DNA of 36,040 nucleotides from contig JAUNNT010000005.1 in the NCBI GenBank assembly GCA_030531305.1, positions 10,638 through 46,677 on the forward strand, read 5' to 3'. A program made the translations under genes and the position numbers. Below, piece by piece: positions 1 through 8,440 of the stretch; positions within the stretch are counted from its first letter, which is position 1, and each line of letters starts with the position of its first letter. The notes below the pieces were generated by a model. It was given only the letters and a program-made list of their open reading frames with translations, was not told the origin of the DNA and did not search any database. This stretch comes from Akkermansia sp. Its GTDB lineage: Bacteria; Verrucomicrobiota; Verrucomicrobiia; Verrucomicrobiales; Akkermansiaceae.

Positions 1-1266
1 CACCTTGGAGGTGATGACGGAGAGGCGTACGCCGGTCATGCGGTTCTCGCGGTAGAGCTTGCGGATGAAGGCCTTGATGTTGGTCTCTCGGGACTGCTTG
101 GCGAGGCGTACGATGGCGGCGTAGAGCTCGTTTTCAGAGACGCCGATGTTCTCCTTGCGGGCAATCTCCTGGAGGGCGAAGTAGACGCGCAGGTTGCGCT
201 CGGTCTCCGTGCGGCACTCGGCCTTGAAGTCGTCGCCCTTGGACTTTTCGATCGCGTCGTACTCGCCCTTCTGGATAGCCTCGTAGACCTTGCGCTGGAC
301 GGTGTTTTCGTTCTCGCGCTCCACGAGGTCGTGGGGCAGGGGGAAGGAGAGGGCGTCGGCGAGCTTCTCGGAGATCTGGTCGGCCTTGGCCTCGTTGATT
401 TCCTGCTCGCGGCGGTCCTTGAGGTTGCCGCGCACAATCTCGCGCACCTCGTCCAGGGACTTGCCGGGCAGCACCTCGGCAAAGAGTTTTTCATCAATCT
501 CCGGCACGTGCTTCTCCTGCACCTCCTTGGCGGTGCAGTGGAAGACGACCTCCTTGGAGGCGAGCTCGGCGATGGGGAAGTCCTCCTTCATGGTGAGGGT
601 GATGTCCTTGGAGTCGCCTGCGGAGAGGCCGACGAGGCCCTCTGCGAGGCCGGGCATGAAGGCGTCCTCCTGCATGTGGACGGGATGGCCCTCGCGGCCC
701 TCCATGAATCCCACGGGCTTGCCGCAGAACTCCGCGGTGGGCTTGCCCTCCACCGTGGTCTTGAAGTCGATGAGCACCATGTCGCCCATGGCGGCGGCGC
801 GCTCCACCTTGTCGTACGTGGCGGAGGATTCCGCGAACTGCTTGAGCGCGTCGTCCACCTCGTCGTCCGTGATGTCGGCGGAGGGCACCTTGACCTCCAG
901 GCCCATGTATTCCGGCAGCTCGAAGTTGGGAACGATGGTGAGCTTGGTGGCGAACTTGTAGGAGCCGTCCTCCTGGAAGGAGGCCTCCGGCTCGCCGAAG
1001 TCCAGCACCTTGAGGTCCTCGTGCTCCTGCAGGCTCTTGTCCTGGATATCAGACTTGAGGCGGTACTCCAGCTCCTCCTTGATGGAGTCGGCGTAGCGCT
1101 TGGCGACCACGCTCTTGGGGGCCTTGCCGGGGCGGAAGCCGGGGATGTTGGCGTTCTTGATGTAGGTGGCGGTGATGTTGTCGCGGATGGAGGCGACCTC
1201 CTCTGCGGAGGCGTTGGCGGTGAGGGTGGCCTCGCACTCGCTGGTCTTGTCAATCGTGATATCCAT
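1..1266 (-). CDS. tig: Trigger factor, ribosome-associated chaperone and prolyl isomerase (3' end outside window)
   Basis: Trigger factor binds the ribosome at the exit tunnel and shields nascent chains; its middle domain is an FKBP-type peptidyl-prolyl isomerase. The minus-strand frame opens at ATG 1266 (MDITIDKTSECEATL) and stays open to the left edge, giving 422 visible residues of the roughly 430-450 usual for the family, so only a short C-terminal piece is missing. The ribosome-docking signature GFRPGKAP lies at residues 43-50. The FKBP-like segment follows (around residues 150-240), then the long helical chaperone arms. No Shine-Dalgarno sequence precedes the ATG, but a good promoter lies at 1299-1327. 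It is transcribed divergently from the ankyrin operon. Identification is secure. Confidence 0.95.
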   Translation of the reverse strand, partial: MDITIDKTSECEATLTANASAEEVASIRDNITATYIKNANIPGFRPGKAPKSVVAKRYADSIKEELEYRLKSDIQDKSLQEHEDLKVLDFGEPEASFQEDGSYKFATKLTIVPNFELPEYMGLEVKVPSADITDDEVDDALKQFAESSATYDKVERAAAMGDMVLIDFKTTVEGKPTAEFCGKPVGFMEGREGHPVHMQEDAFMPGLAEGLVGLSAGDSKDITLTMKEDFPIAELASKEVVFHCTAKEVQEKHVPEIDEKLFAEVLPGKSLDEVREIVRGNLKDRREQEINEAKADQISEKLADALSFPLPHDLVERENENTVQRKVYEAIQKGEYDAIEKSKGDDFKAECRTETERNLRVYFALQEIARKENIGVSENELYAAIVRLAKQSRETNIKAFIRKLYRENRMTGVRLSVITSKV

Positions 1267-1298
1267 GGTTGAGAGGTGGTAAATTTGACGTGGGCGGC

Positions 1299-1327
1299 AT
1301 TGTACACCACACTCCCCCGAATGGCAA
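1299..1327 (-). promoter_or_regulatory. Sigma70-type promoter of tig
   Basis: On the minus strand TTGCCA (1327-1322), a 17-nt spacer and TACAAT (1304-1299) precede tig. The predicted leader is about 26 nt, so this is one of the transcripts in the window with a true 5' leader. Confidence 0.65.
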
Positions 1328-1366
1328 GCGCGGAGTTGCGGAATGACACAGGCGCGGGGTTGGTAC

Positions 1367-1431
1367 AGGGGAAACGCGCTGAGAGCTGCCACCCTTGGTG
1401 CCCCGAACCTTTCCGAGCGTTTTTTATGGGT
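1367..1431. repeat. Remnant of the dispersed hairpin repeat family
   Basis: Read on the minus strand, this stretch contains CACCAAGGGTGGCAGCTCTC followed by AGCGCG, matching the right ends of the full elements at 8441-8880 and 11412-11841. The adjoining plus-strand TCCGAGCGTTTTTTATGGG (around 1412-1430) is the complement of the left end of the first full element. It appears to be two element ends brought together, with the body missing. Confidence 0.6.
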
Positions 1432-1460
1432 TCGTCAATGATCGCCAATCGTAAATTCCC

Positions 1461-1488
1461 TTGACATCCCCCGCCGTTCCCCTATCAT
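1461..1488 (+). promoter_or_regulatory. Sigma70-type promoter of the ankyrin operon
   Basis: TTGACA (1461-1466), a 16-nt spacer and TATCAT (1483-1488). The -10 box ends 27 nt before the ATG at 1516, giving a leader of about 20 nt. Confidence 0.7.
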
Positions 1489-1515
1489 AACCCCACCTAC
1501 CCTCCCAAATACCCC

Positions 1516-3582
1516 ATGAACAAGGCGCAACTTGAACTGAACAACCGTCTGCTCGCCGCCGCCAAGGCCGGTGATGCAGCGGAGCTGCGCGCCCTGCTGG
1601 ATGCCGGCGCCTGCGCGCTTGCGCACGATGAACACGACTGCTGCGCTTTGACCCTGGCGTGCAGAGCCGGGAATTTGGAGTGTGTGAAGCTGCTGGTGGA
1701 ACACGGTGCGAATGTGAACGACAACAACGGGTATTTCACGCCCCTGATGGCGGCATGCAGGGAAGGCCATGTGGCGGTGGCCCGCTATCTGCTGGAAGAG
1801 ACGGATGCCGATGTGAGGGCTGAAGAGTGCGAAGACTGGACCGCATTACACTACGCCGTGTACAGCGGCTCCACGGAATTGGTGGAGCTGGTGCTGTCTC
1901 ACGGTGCGGAAATAAATGGCTGGACTCCGGATGGAACAGAGTTTGCCCTGGCATGCCGCGAAGGTGATGTCCCCATGGCCATGTGCCTGCTTGCGCATGG
2001 CGCGGATCCCCTGGCTGATACCAGAACACTCTGCAGGGCGTGCTCCGGCGGGTCCTTGGAGTTGGTGCAGTTGGTGCTGGAGGCATGGAAAAGGACAGGC
2101 AAGGACTACGTGCGGGTGCTGCAATCGGAACACCCCATGGAAAGCATTGTTGTATGGTCGCACGGCTTCAACCCGGACATTGCCCAACTGATATATGACC
2201 ATGGTTTCCGTTTCGATGGCATGCACGGCGAAAACGGCTGGTGGAATCAATACAAGGACCGCATCGACGCACAGGCAGAGAAATGGCTGCGGGAGCACGG
2301 CGCGTTCGATGAATCGCAACTCCCGCCGCCGTGGTCCAAGCGTGACCTCCTTCCTGTGGCGGAGGCCGCAGGGCAGGGGAGGGATGCCCTGCAAAGCCTT
2401 ATTGATGCCGGCTGCGATGTGAACGCAACCGAATTCCCGGGTGGCCCCACCGCCCTCTGCAGGGCGTGCGAGCGCGACGACGAGGCGGCCATCCGCACCC
2501 TTCTCGCCGCCGGGGCGGATGCCGGTGTCACCCCGTGGAACGGCAGGTACAACGTGTTCACGCTTCCCTATTATGTCAACGAGAGCTGCATCTCCCTATC
2601 CTGCCTGGATTTGCTGTGCCGGCACGGCGCGGATCCTGATTTCCACGGATTGGACGGAAATACCCCATTGCACAGGTTCCTCCAACGAAGGAGGCCGGAA
2701 CACGCCATGCGGCTGTTGGAAATGGGTGTGGATATCGAGGCGCGGAATGAAGAAACGATCGCACCCGGCCCCACCCCTTTCCTCTTGGCCTGTTGGGAGG
2801 GGCTCTTGTCCGTTGCCCAAAAACTGGCCGAAATGGGCTGCGACACACATGCGGTTGATAACGAAGGCAACACGGCGCTCATACTCGCCGTTCGGTGCCT
2901 GGGCGCGCGCGGGAACGAGGAGGAGCGCCGCTTCTTGACCTTGGTCAAGTGGCTTCTGGATACCGGAGCAGATGTGAATGCCGCGAACCATGAGGGCAAA
3001 ACCGCGCTCATGGAAGGCGGCACTCCGGAAATCGGCATGCTCCTGCTGGACCGCGGCGCGAGGGCGGATGCCATCTCCCGCCGCGGCTACACCGCCTTGC
3101 ATAACTATTCCGACCCCGTCATCCTGCAGAGGCTTTTGGACATGGGCTGCCCGCTTCACGATGCCTCGGATAGCGGTTCTCCCTTGGAATGTTTTGTGCG
3201 CGCAAGAAACGTCAAGGCGGTTTCCATGCTGATTCGTGCGGGAGTCAATGTCAACACCCGTTGCAAGAGCGATTTCGGAACCCCTCTGCATTGGGCGTGC
3301 TATTCGTGGTATGTCCCTGTTTCAACGGAAATCCTGCGCATGCTGCTGGAAGCCGGAGCCGACCCCAATGCACAGAACGACCACCTGTATACTCCGCTTA
3401 TGGTACTTTGCAAACTGAAAGAAGCCTCTCTGGAGCATGTGCGCCTCCTGCTGGAACATGGTGCCGACCCAACCTTGGAAAACTTGGACGGAAAGACTGC
3501 GCTGGATATTGCCAGGGATGCAGAGGAACAAGAAATCGTGGAATACATGCAATCCCTGACGACACCCTATCACCCGATATGA
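1516..3582 (+). CDS. Large ankyrin-repeat protein (688 aa)
   Basis: A solenoid of ankyrin repeats fills almost the whole protein. Recurring units of the type G.T.L..A...G....V..LL..GAD are seen from about residue 10 to the C terminus (for example TPLMAACREGHVAVARYLLE and TALHYAVYSGSTELVELVL); by eye there are at least a dozen, several degenerate. There is no signal peptide, membrane segment or enzymatic domain, so the role is probably protein binding; partner and location are unknown. The gene uses visibly more A/T-ending codons than the GC-rich housekeeping genes nearby, which suggests different ancestry or relaxed selection. Its TGA overlaps the ATG of the next gene (ATGA at 3579-3582). Family assignment is firm; function is unknown. 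Confidence 0.9.
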   Translation: MNKAQLELNNRLLAAAKAGDAAELRALLDAGACALAHDEHDCCALTLACRAGNLECVKLLVEHGANVNDNNGYFTPLMAACREGHVAVARYLLEETDADVRAEECEDWTALHYAVYSGSTELVELVLSHGAEINGWTPDGTEFALACREGDVPMAMCLLAHGADPLADTRTLCRACSGGSLELVQLVLEAWKRTGKDYVRVLQSEHPMESIVVWSHGFNPDIAQLIYDHGFRFDGMHGENGWWNQYKDRIDAQAEKWLREHGAFDESQLPPPWSKRDLLPVAEAAGQGRDALQSLIDAGCDVNATEFPGGPTALCRACERDDEAAIRTLLAAGADAGVTPWNGRYNVFTLPYYVNESCISLSCLDLLCRHGADPDFHGLDGNTPLHRFLQRRRPEHAMRLLEMGVDIEARNEETIAPGPTPFLLACWEGLLSVAQKLAEMGCDTHAVDNEGNTALILAVRCLGARGNEEERRFLTLVKWLLDTGADVNAANHEGKTALMEGGTPEIGMLLLDRGARADAISRRGYTALHNYSDPVILQRLLDMGCPLHDASDSGSPLECFVRARNVKAVSMLIRAGVNVNTRCKSDFGTPLHWACYSWYVPVSTEILRMLLEAGADPNAQNDHLYTPLMVLCKLKEASLEHVRLLLEHGADPTLENLDGKTALDIARDAEEQEIVEYMQSLTTPYHPI

Positions 3583-4259
3583 CACCCGAACTAGAGACAG
3601 CTGCCCGGAATTCGCTTGTCGCCATTCGGCATGGCGATGCAGCGGGTTTGCGCGCCCTGCTCACGCCTGAATTGGTGGCGGCGCGGGGAAAAAGCCTGTT
3701 GCGCTATGCATGCCGCATCGGGCAGGTGGAGTGCATCCGCTCCTTGATGTCGGAACTCACCCGTGGAAAGACCATGGAAGGTCGCATGCTCCACGCGCTC
3801 TGCACCGCCGGGCGGGCAAAGTATTTTTCCTCGGTTGTATCGGTGTGCGGCAGGGAAGGGCTATGCTCCGGCGCCGTGCCTGTGGTTCACCGTTTCGCGC
3901 GGGTTGGCGACACCGCCGCCGTGCAGGCCCTGGTGAACGAGGGCGTGGATACGGAAATCCGCGACCGCGATGGAATGACACCGTTGATGGCCGCCGCGTA
4001 CAAGGGACGCCTGGATTGCGCGCGCAGGCTGGTGCAGATGGGTGCCAACGTGAACGCGCAGGACAAGTTCGGCAACACCCCGCTCATGGCGGCCGTTTCC
4101 GCGCGCTGCCCCGCGCTCGTCCGCTTCCTGCTGGAGCATGGCGCCAATGTCGACATGAAGGACCGCGGCGGCCGCACCGCCATGGACGATGCTGCGCGTG
4201 CATTCCGCCCGCGCTGCCGCGCCATCCTCGCACATCACCAAACCCGCACCGACGAATGA
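3579..4259 (+). CDS. Small ankyrin-repeat protein (226 aa)
   Basis: The start is ATG 3579, overlapping the stop of the large ankyrin gene in ATGA; the frame is open further upstream but only inside that gene. The N-terminal half (MTPELETAARNSLVAIRHGDAAGLRALL) holds degenerate ankyrin-like helices. The C-terminal half carries clear repeats around TPLMAAAYKGRLDCARRLVQ, TPLMAAVSARCPALVRFLLE and a final TAMDDAARAFRPRCRAIL. No signal peptide or catalytic motif is visible. The overlaps on both sides imply translational coupling, so the two ankyrin proteins and the short downstream protein probably act together or are paralogues. Function unknown. Confidence 0.85.
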   Translation: MTPELETAARNSLVAIRHGDAAGLRALLTPELVAARGKSLLRYACRIGQVECIRSLMSELTRGKTMEGRMLHALCTAGRAKYFSSVVSVCGREGLCSGAVPVVHRFARVGDTAAVQALVNEGVDTEIRDRDGMTPLMAAAYKGRLDCARRLVQMGANVNAQDKFGNTPLMAAVSARCPALVRFLLEHGANVDMKDRGGRTAMDDAARAFRPRCRAILAHHQTRTDE

Positions 4260-4477
4260 AAAAGGGTCGCAAGAAGAGAAGCCCCAGGCACACCACACCG
4301 CCCGAATTCGCCGAGGCGGAGAAGGTGCGCGCAGAGGATGAGTGGAAGGAGCGGATGGAGCGGATGCGGGAGCGGCAGGAGAGGTTGCGGAACCGCAAGA
4401 TGCCGGCGCACCCGGCACCGCTTCCTAAACCGGATCCGTGGGATCCGCGCTTGCACCGGCCGGCAGGCAAGGCGTGA
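4256..4477 (+). CDS. Short highly charged protein, third gene of the ankyrin operon (73 aa)
   Basis: The ATG at 4256 overlaps the stop of the small ankyrin gene (ATGA), the same coupling as at the previous junction; this is the main support for it being real. The protein starts with a basic patch (MKKGRKKRSPRH), then has an acidic/basic alternating helix with heptad character (AEAEKVRAEDEWKERMERMR, then ERQERLR), and ends in a Pro-rich tail with DPWDPRLHRPAGKA. It looks like a short coiled coil with disordered ends. I do not recognise a family. It could bind nucleic acid or the ankyrin partners, but that is speculation. Confidence 0.6.
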   Translation: MKKGRKKRSPRHTTPPEFAEAEKVRAEDEWKERMERMRERQERLRNRKMPAHPAPLPKPDPWDPRLHRPAGKA

Positions 4478-4522
4478 GGGCGCGTGGTCCGGCGCCGCCA
4501 CGGCATTGCCTACCAACCACAC

Positions 4523-4549
4523 CCGTTGCCACCCGTCATTGCACGCCAA
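4523..4549. repeat. Remnant of the right end of the dispersed repeat
   Basis: GTTGCCACCCGTCATTGCAC followed by GCCAA closely matches the right ends of the full elements (GTTACCACCAATCATTGCAT followed by ACCAA near 11815-11840, and the equivalent near 8852-8876). It sits between the convergent ankyrin operon and xerD. No other part of the element is recognisable here. Confidence 0.5.
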
Positions 4550-5461
4550 TTATTTCCTCCCCCTGGGGTGGAAGGAGCGGTGGAGGTTGACGAGGCGCTT
4601 CTGCTCCACGTGGGTGTAGATTTGGGTGGTGGCGAGGTCGGCGTGGCCGAGCATGTCCTGGATGACGCGGAGGTCTGCGCCGTTCTCCAGGAGATGGGTG
4701 GCGAAGGAGTGGCGCATGATGTGGGGGTAGACGTTTTCCGGGAGCCCCGCGGCGGCGGCGCGTGCCTTGATGATTTGGCGGATGCGCTCGCGCGTGAGCT
4801 GCGCGCCGCGGTTGGAGAGGAACAGCACCTCCGTGCGTTTCCCTTGGCGCGCCAGCTTGGCGCGGCCCTCGCGCAGGTAGTTGCGCAGGGCGTCTGCCGC
4901 CACGCCGCCCAGCGGCACGTAGCGCGTTTTGCCGCCCTTGCCCGTGATGCGCAGGAACATTTCCTCCCAGTCGATTTGGTCGGCGCGGAGTGAGACGAGC
5001 TCGCTGACGCGCAGGCCGCTGCCGTAAAGCATCTCCAGCATGGCGCGGTCTCGCGCGCCGAATGGGATGTCGGCGGGGTCGATGCTTTCCAGCAGCTTGC
5101 TGACGTGCTCCGCGGTGAGGGTTTCCGGGATGGTGCGGCGGACGCCGCCAGCCACCAGGAGGGCGGCGGGGTTTTCCGACAGCGCCTTGGTGGCGGCCAG
5201 ATAGCGGAAGAAGATGCGCAGGTGCACCATGGCCACGCGGCAGGAGGACGCGGCCAGGCCGTCCGCGCGCATGGAGCGGTGGTAGGCGGCCAGCAGGGGC
5301 TCCGTGAGCTGCTCCGGCGTCAGGTTCTGCGTGCCGCACCATTCCGCCAGGCGCGTGAGGCTGCGCCGAACGGACATGCGGTAGTTGGCGCTCAGCCCGC
5401 GTTCCGCCGCCAGGTGCAGCAGGAACTCCTCAATCAGGGCGGGGAAGGGGCGCGTGGGCAT
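4550..5461 (-). CDS. xerD: XerD-type tyrosine recombinase (303 aa)
   Basis: Site-specific recombinase of the XerC/XerD class, which resolves chromosome dimers at dif with its partner recombinase at the FtsK-marked septum. The N-terminal SAM-like core-binding domain covers about residues 5-90; the catalytic domain covers about 110-295. All catalytic residues are present: R151 (GSGLRVSEL), K175 (GKGGK), H247 and R250 (HIMRHSFATHLL), H273 (LGHADLATTQIYTHV) and the nucleophile Y282. Length is typical. The C-terminal pattern favours XerD over XerC, but the split is not certain. It starts 6 nt after the stop of the upstream lipoprotein gene and is probably co-transcribed from 6223-6251. There is no phage or integron context, so a housekeeping role is likely. 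Confidence 0.9.
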   Translation of the reverse strand: MPTRPFPALIEEFLLHLAAERGLSANYRMSVRRSLTRLAEWCGTQNLTPEQLTEPLLAAYHRSMRADGLAASSCRVAMVHLRIFFRYLAATKALSENPAALLVAGGVRRTIPETLTAEHVSKLLESIDPADIPFGARDRAMLEMLYGSGLRVSELVSLRADQIDWEEMFLRITGKGGKTRYVPLGGVAADALRNYLREGRAKLARQGKRTEVLFLSNRGAQLTRERIRQIIKARAAAAGLPENVYPHIMRHSFATHLLENGADLRVIQDMLGHADLATTQIYTHVEQKRLVNLHRSFHPRGRK

Positions 5462-5467
5462 GTTGCG

Positions 5468-6214
5468 TTACATGGCCGGGGCCGCGTTGGACTCCGGCAG
5501 GTCCGGTATGTCGTCCGGCGAGGGCAGGGGAGGCTGTCCCGCGTCCTGCTCCGGCTTGGGCTCCGGCAGCGCGGCGTCCTTGCCTTGCGGCTGGTCTGCG
5601 CCCTCGCCCATCATGGCGCGCTTGCGTGCCTCGAAGGCGTCGCCCTTCTCGGTGGTCTTGGTGGACACCACCACGGTGCGGCCGGCGGAGTTGGTCATGA
5701 GCTTCTGGTTCTGGTCCAGCTCGATGGGCTGTCCCTGCACGGCGGTCTCCTCCGGGAAAAGCACGCCGCCGCCCGGCAGGGGCATGCCGTCCGGCCCCAG
5801 CTCCGGCATCAGGCCCTTCTGCACCAGGCGCTGCGGGTTCACCAGGTCCGTTTCGCGGATGTAGCCCTTGCTGCCGTCGTCAAGCTCCACGTAGTAGTAC
5901 ATGCCTTCGCAGACCACAATGGTGGCCTTGTTCGCGCTGACCATGCCGCCGCTGGTCTCCTTGTCGATATCCGGGTTTCTTCGGAAGACGTAGACCTTGC
6001 CGCCCTGCACGTCGAGCTGCTCGCCGGGCTTGTAGGCGCCGTCCTTCACGCGCTTGGCGCGCTCCGCGGCACGTGCGGCGCGCATCCCCGGCGGGTCGTC
6101 GGGGGAATCCGCCTGCAGGTAGGCGGGCGTGGCCACAATCTTGCCGGTGCTCTTGCAGCAGGGCACGGCGAACAGGCAAAGGCAAAGGGAGGCGATGGCG
6201 ATGCAGGGTTTCAT
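5468..6214 (-). CDS. Exported lipoprotein with SH3-like segment (248 aa)
   Basis: I chose ATG 6214 because it gives a signal peptide (MKPCIAIASLCLCLFAVPCC) and because a promoter ends 8 nt upstream; the frame is open further 5' but runs through that promoter. The CC at residues 19-20 is a plausible but imperfect lipobox. A middle segment (VCEGMYYYVELDDGSKGYIR, then ETDLV) resembles a bacterial SH3-like cell-wall-binding fold. The C terminus is Pro/Glu/Asp-rich and likely disordered (PEPKPEQDAGQPPLPSPDDI). I do not recognise a named family. It precedes xerD by 6 nt. Probable location is the periplasm or envelope. Confidence 0.75.
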   Translation of the reverse strand: MKPCIAIASLCLCLFAVPCCKSTGKIVATPAYLQADSPDDPPGMRAARAAERAKRVKDGAYKPGEQLDVQGGKVYVFRRNPDIDKETSGGMVSANKATIVVCEGMYYYVELDDGSKGYIRETDLVNPQRLVQKGLMPELGPDGMPLPGGGVLFPEETAVQGQPIELDQNQKLMTNSAGRTVVVSTKTTEKGDAFEARKRAMMGEGADQPQGKDAALPEPKPEQDAGQPPLPSPDDIPDLPESNAAPAM

Positions 6215-6222
6215 ACGCGCGT

Positions 6223-6251
6223 ATCCTACCCCGCTTGTGCTCGGGATGCAA
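6223..6251 (-). promoter_or_regulatory. Promoter of the lipoprotein-xerD operon, short leader
   Basis: On the minus strand TTGCAT (6251-6246), a 17-nt spacer and TAGGAT (6228-6223). Only 8 nt separate the -10 box from ATG 6214, so transcription should start at or next to the start codon. Confidence 0.65.
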
Positions 6252-6293
6252 GTTGTTTTTCCGTCACGCGCCCCGTGCGGGCGCGCATTCGCT

Positions 6294-6322
6294 TTGACAG
6301 TTCCGCGTGCGTGTGGTAACAT
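6294..6322 (+). promoter_or_regulatory. Promoter of tyrS
   Basis: TTGACA (6294-6299), a 17-nt spacer and TAACAT (6317-6322). It predicts a leader of about 28 nt and excludes an in-frame ATG at 6321, which lies in the -10 box. Confidence 0.7.
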
Positions 6323-6356
6323 GCGCGCACTTCCAAGGACAAGAAAACGCACGGCA

Positions 6357-7580
6357 ATGACCTTTTACGAAGAACTGCAATGGCGCGGGCTGGTGAACCA
6401 GATTTCCAGCCCGGAGTTGATCGAGAAGCTCAACAAGGGCGGGATGACGTTCTACATCGGCACGGACCCGACGGCGGACAGCCTGCACCTGGGGCACTAT
6501 TCGAGCTTCCTGATCACGCGGCGCATGCAGCGTGCGGGGCACACGCCCATCCTGCTGGTGGGGCTGGCCACCGGGCTGATAGGCGACCCGCGCGGCACGG
6601 TGGAGCGCGAGCTCAAGCAGAAGCAGGAGGTCATCCGCAACTACGAGGCCCTCAAGGCCCAGGTGGAGCGCCTTTTCGGCTTCGAGGTGGTCAACAACTA
6701 CGACTGGATCAAGGAGCTCAACGTCATCGACTTCTTCCGCGACTACGGCAAGTACATCAACGTGGGCTACATGCTCACCAAGGACCACGTGCGGCGGCAG
6801 ATGGAGAGCGGCATCTCCTACGCGGAGTTCTCGTACATGCTCATCCAGGCCATCGACTTCAAGCTCCTGCACGAGACGCGCGGCGTGGACCTGCAGGTGG
6901 CGGGCAGCGACCAGTGGGGCAACATCACCACGGGCATCGAGCTGATCCGCAAGACCACGGGCGACGAGGTGTACGCGCTGACCATGCCGCTGGTGACGGA
7001 CTCCCAGGGCAACAAGTTCGGCAAGAGCGAGGGCAACGCGCTGTGGCTGGACAAGGAGAAGACCAGCCCGTACGAGCTCTACCAGTTCCTCATCAACACA
7101 GAGGACAGCTGCGTCATTTCCTACCTCAAGCGGCTCACCTTCCTCACCCCGGAGCAAATCACCGAGATTGAGGCGCAGCACGCGGAGCACCCGGAGCAGC
7201 GCATCGCCCAGAAGGCCCTCGCCCGCGAAATCATCACCGACCTCCATGGCGAGGAAGAATACTCCCACGCCGTGGAAATCAGCGAAAAGCTTTTCGCCGG
7301 GGATTTCAAGAGCCTTAGCCTGCGGGACATCAAGGCCGGCATGAAGAACGTGCCGCACGTGGGCATCACCCCCGGCCCGCTGGCGGATGTGCTGGTGGGC
7401 GCGGGCATCTGCTCCTCCAAGCGCGAGGCCCGCGAGTTCATCGGCAACGGCGCCATCTCCATCAACGGAGAGACCGTGAAGGATCCCGCCTTCATGGTGG
7501 ACGCCGCGTGCGCGCTGGATGGCTCCGTGCTCATCATCCGCCGCGGCAAGAAGAAGTTCTACTTCGGCGAAATCGCCTGA
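6357..7580 (+). CDS. tyrS: Tyrosyl-tRNA synthetase (407 aa)
   Basis: Class I aminoacyl-tRNA synthetase that charges tRNA-Tyr. The ATP-binding HIGH motif is HLGH at residues 44-47, and the KMSKS equivalent is KFGKS (in GNKFGKSEGNALWLD), the form typical of bacterial TyrRS. The tyrosine pocket region (YMLIQAIDFKLL, VAGSDQWGNITTG) is intact. A C-terminal S4 RNA-binding domain covers about residues 340-400 (ADVLVGAGICSSKREAREFI). Length is normal. ATG 6357 was chosen because the promoter at 6294-6322 overlaps the earlier in-frame ATG. There is AAGGAC 18 nt upstream, too far to be a normal ribosome site. The next gene begins 8 nt after the stop. Confidence 0.97.
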   Translation: MTFYEELQWRGLVNQISSPELIEKLNKGGMTFYIGTDPTADSLHLGHYSSFLITRRMQRAGHTPILLVGLATGLIGDPRGTVERELKQKQEVIRNYEALKAQVERLFGFEVVNNYDWIKELNVIDFFRDYGKYINVGYMLTKDHVRRQMESGISYAEFSYMLIQAIDFKLLHETRGVDLQVAGSDQWGNITTGIELIRKTTGDEVYALTMPLVTDSQGNKFGKSEGNALWLDKEKTSPYELYQFLINTEDSCVISYLKRLTFLTPEQITEIEAQHAEHPEQRIAQKALAREIITDLHGEEEYSHAVEISEKLFAGDFKSLSLRDIKAGMKNVPHVGITPGPLADVLVGAGICSSKREAREFIGNGAISINGETVKDPAFMVDAACALDGSVLIIRRGKKKFYFGEIA

Positions 7581-7588
7581 TTGTTTCC

Positions 7589-8431
7589 ATGACGCCGCGC
7601 ACGCTCATCCTGGCCGCCCTGGCCGCGCTGCCGCTGGCCGCGCAGGAGGGGCCGTGCGCAAGCATGCCCGCATGGATGCTCGCCGTGAACGGCGTGGAAC
7701 CCTACGTCACCGTGGCCGCCGCGCACTTCCCCCTGCCGCCCACGGAGGCGCAGGTGAAGGCGCTGCCCCCGCTGCAGCGCCTGGAGCAGGCCACCGCCAT
7801 CAAGAGCGTGCTGCTGCTGCGCCAGCTGCAGCGCAAGGCGGATGCTGGGCGCATCACCGACGCCAACAACTTCGCCGCCGCCGGGTTTGCTCGCTCGCTG
7901 GGATGCCCCGCCGCGTTCACCGACCTGCTGCAGGCCATGGGCAACGGCAACCTCAGCGGCGCCCAAAGCTACGCCGCGGAACAGGCGTTGGAACACTGGG
8001 TGGAGCTCTTCGGCATCGATGTGCCCTCCATGGGCGTGATGGCGCAGTACGCCGACATCCCCGCGGAGCAGTATGAGAAAATCATCACCTGGCTGCCCAT
8101 GCCCGTGCTCTTCCGCATGCTGCCCGCGGATGCCGTCTCCAAGCCCTACACCGCGCAGGAGACCGCGGAGCTCGTCCGCATCTTCAACGGGCTCACCAAG
8201 CGCTACGAGGCCATTCAGGACCTCCCCTCCGCGGAAGCCGCCGTGCCCGCCACCTTCGCCGCCATCGCGTACCTGCAGCAGAGCGGCCTGCTGGCCAACC
8301 ACGCCCCGGAATCCGTCACCAACGAACTCCGTGCCGCCGCCGAGGCCTACCAGGCCCAGCGCGTCCGCCTCATTCACGCCAAATTCTTCGGCTCCGTGCG
8401 CCTCCGCGCCGTGGATTTCTTCATCTTCTAG
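7589..8431 (+). CDS. Exported helical protein of unknown function (280 aa)
   Basis: It begins with a short signal peptide (MTPRTLILAALAALPLAAQE) likely cut after the AQ or AQE region. The mature part is Ala/Leu-rich and mostly helical, with two Cys residues near its start and middle (GPCASMPAW; SLGCPAAF), which could form a disulphide. No catalytic motif or known domain is recognisable. It ends in VRLRAVDFFIF, with a terminal Phe, but the sequence does not look like a beta-barrel. The gene starts 8 nt after tyrS without a Shine-Dalgarno site and is probably co-transcribed with it. The start is supported by the signal peptide. Function unknown; envelope or secreted location likely. Confidence 0.75.
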   Translation: MTPRTLILAALAALPLAAQEGPCASMPAWMLAVNGVEPYVTVAAAHFPLPPTEAQVKALPPLQRLEQATAIKSVLLLRQLQRKADAGRITDANNFAAAGFARSLGCPAAFTDLLQAMGNGNLSGAQSYAAEQALEHWVELFGIDVPSMGVMAQYADIPAEQYEKIITWLPMPVLFRMLPADAVSKPYTAQETAELVRIFNGLTKRYEAIQDLPSAEAAVPATFAAIAYLQQSGLLANHAPESVTNELRAAAEAYQAQRVRLIHAKFFGSVRLRAVDFFIF

Positions 8432-8440
8432 CATTGCCGC

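Noticed and set aside
6321..6323. An in-frame ATG upstream of tyrS as its start.
   Set aside because: It begins inside the -10 box TAACAT (6317-6322), so it would not be transcribed.
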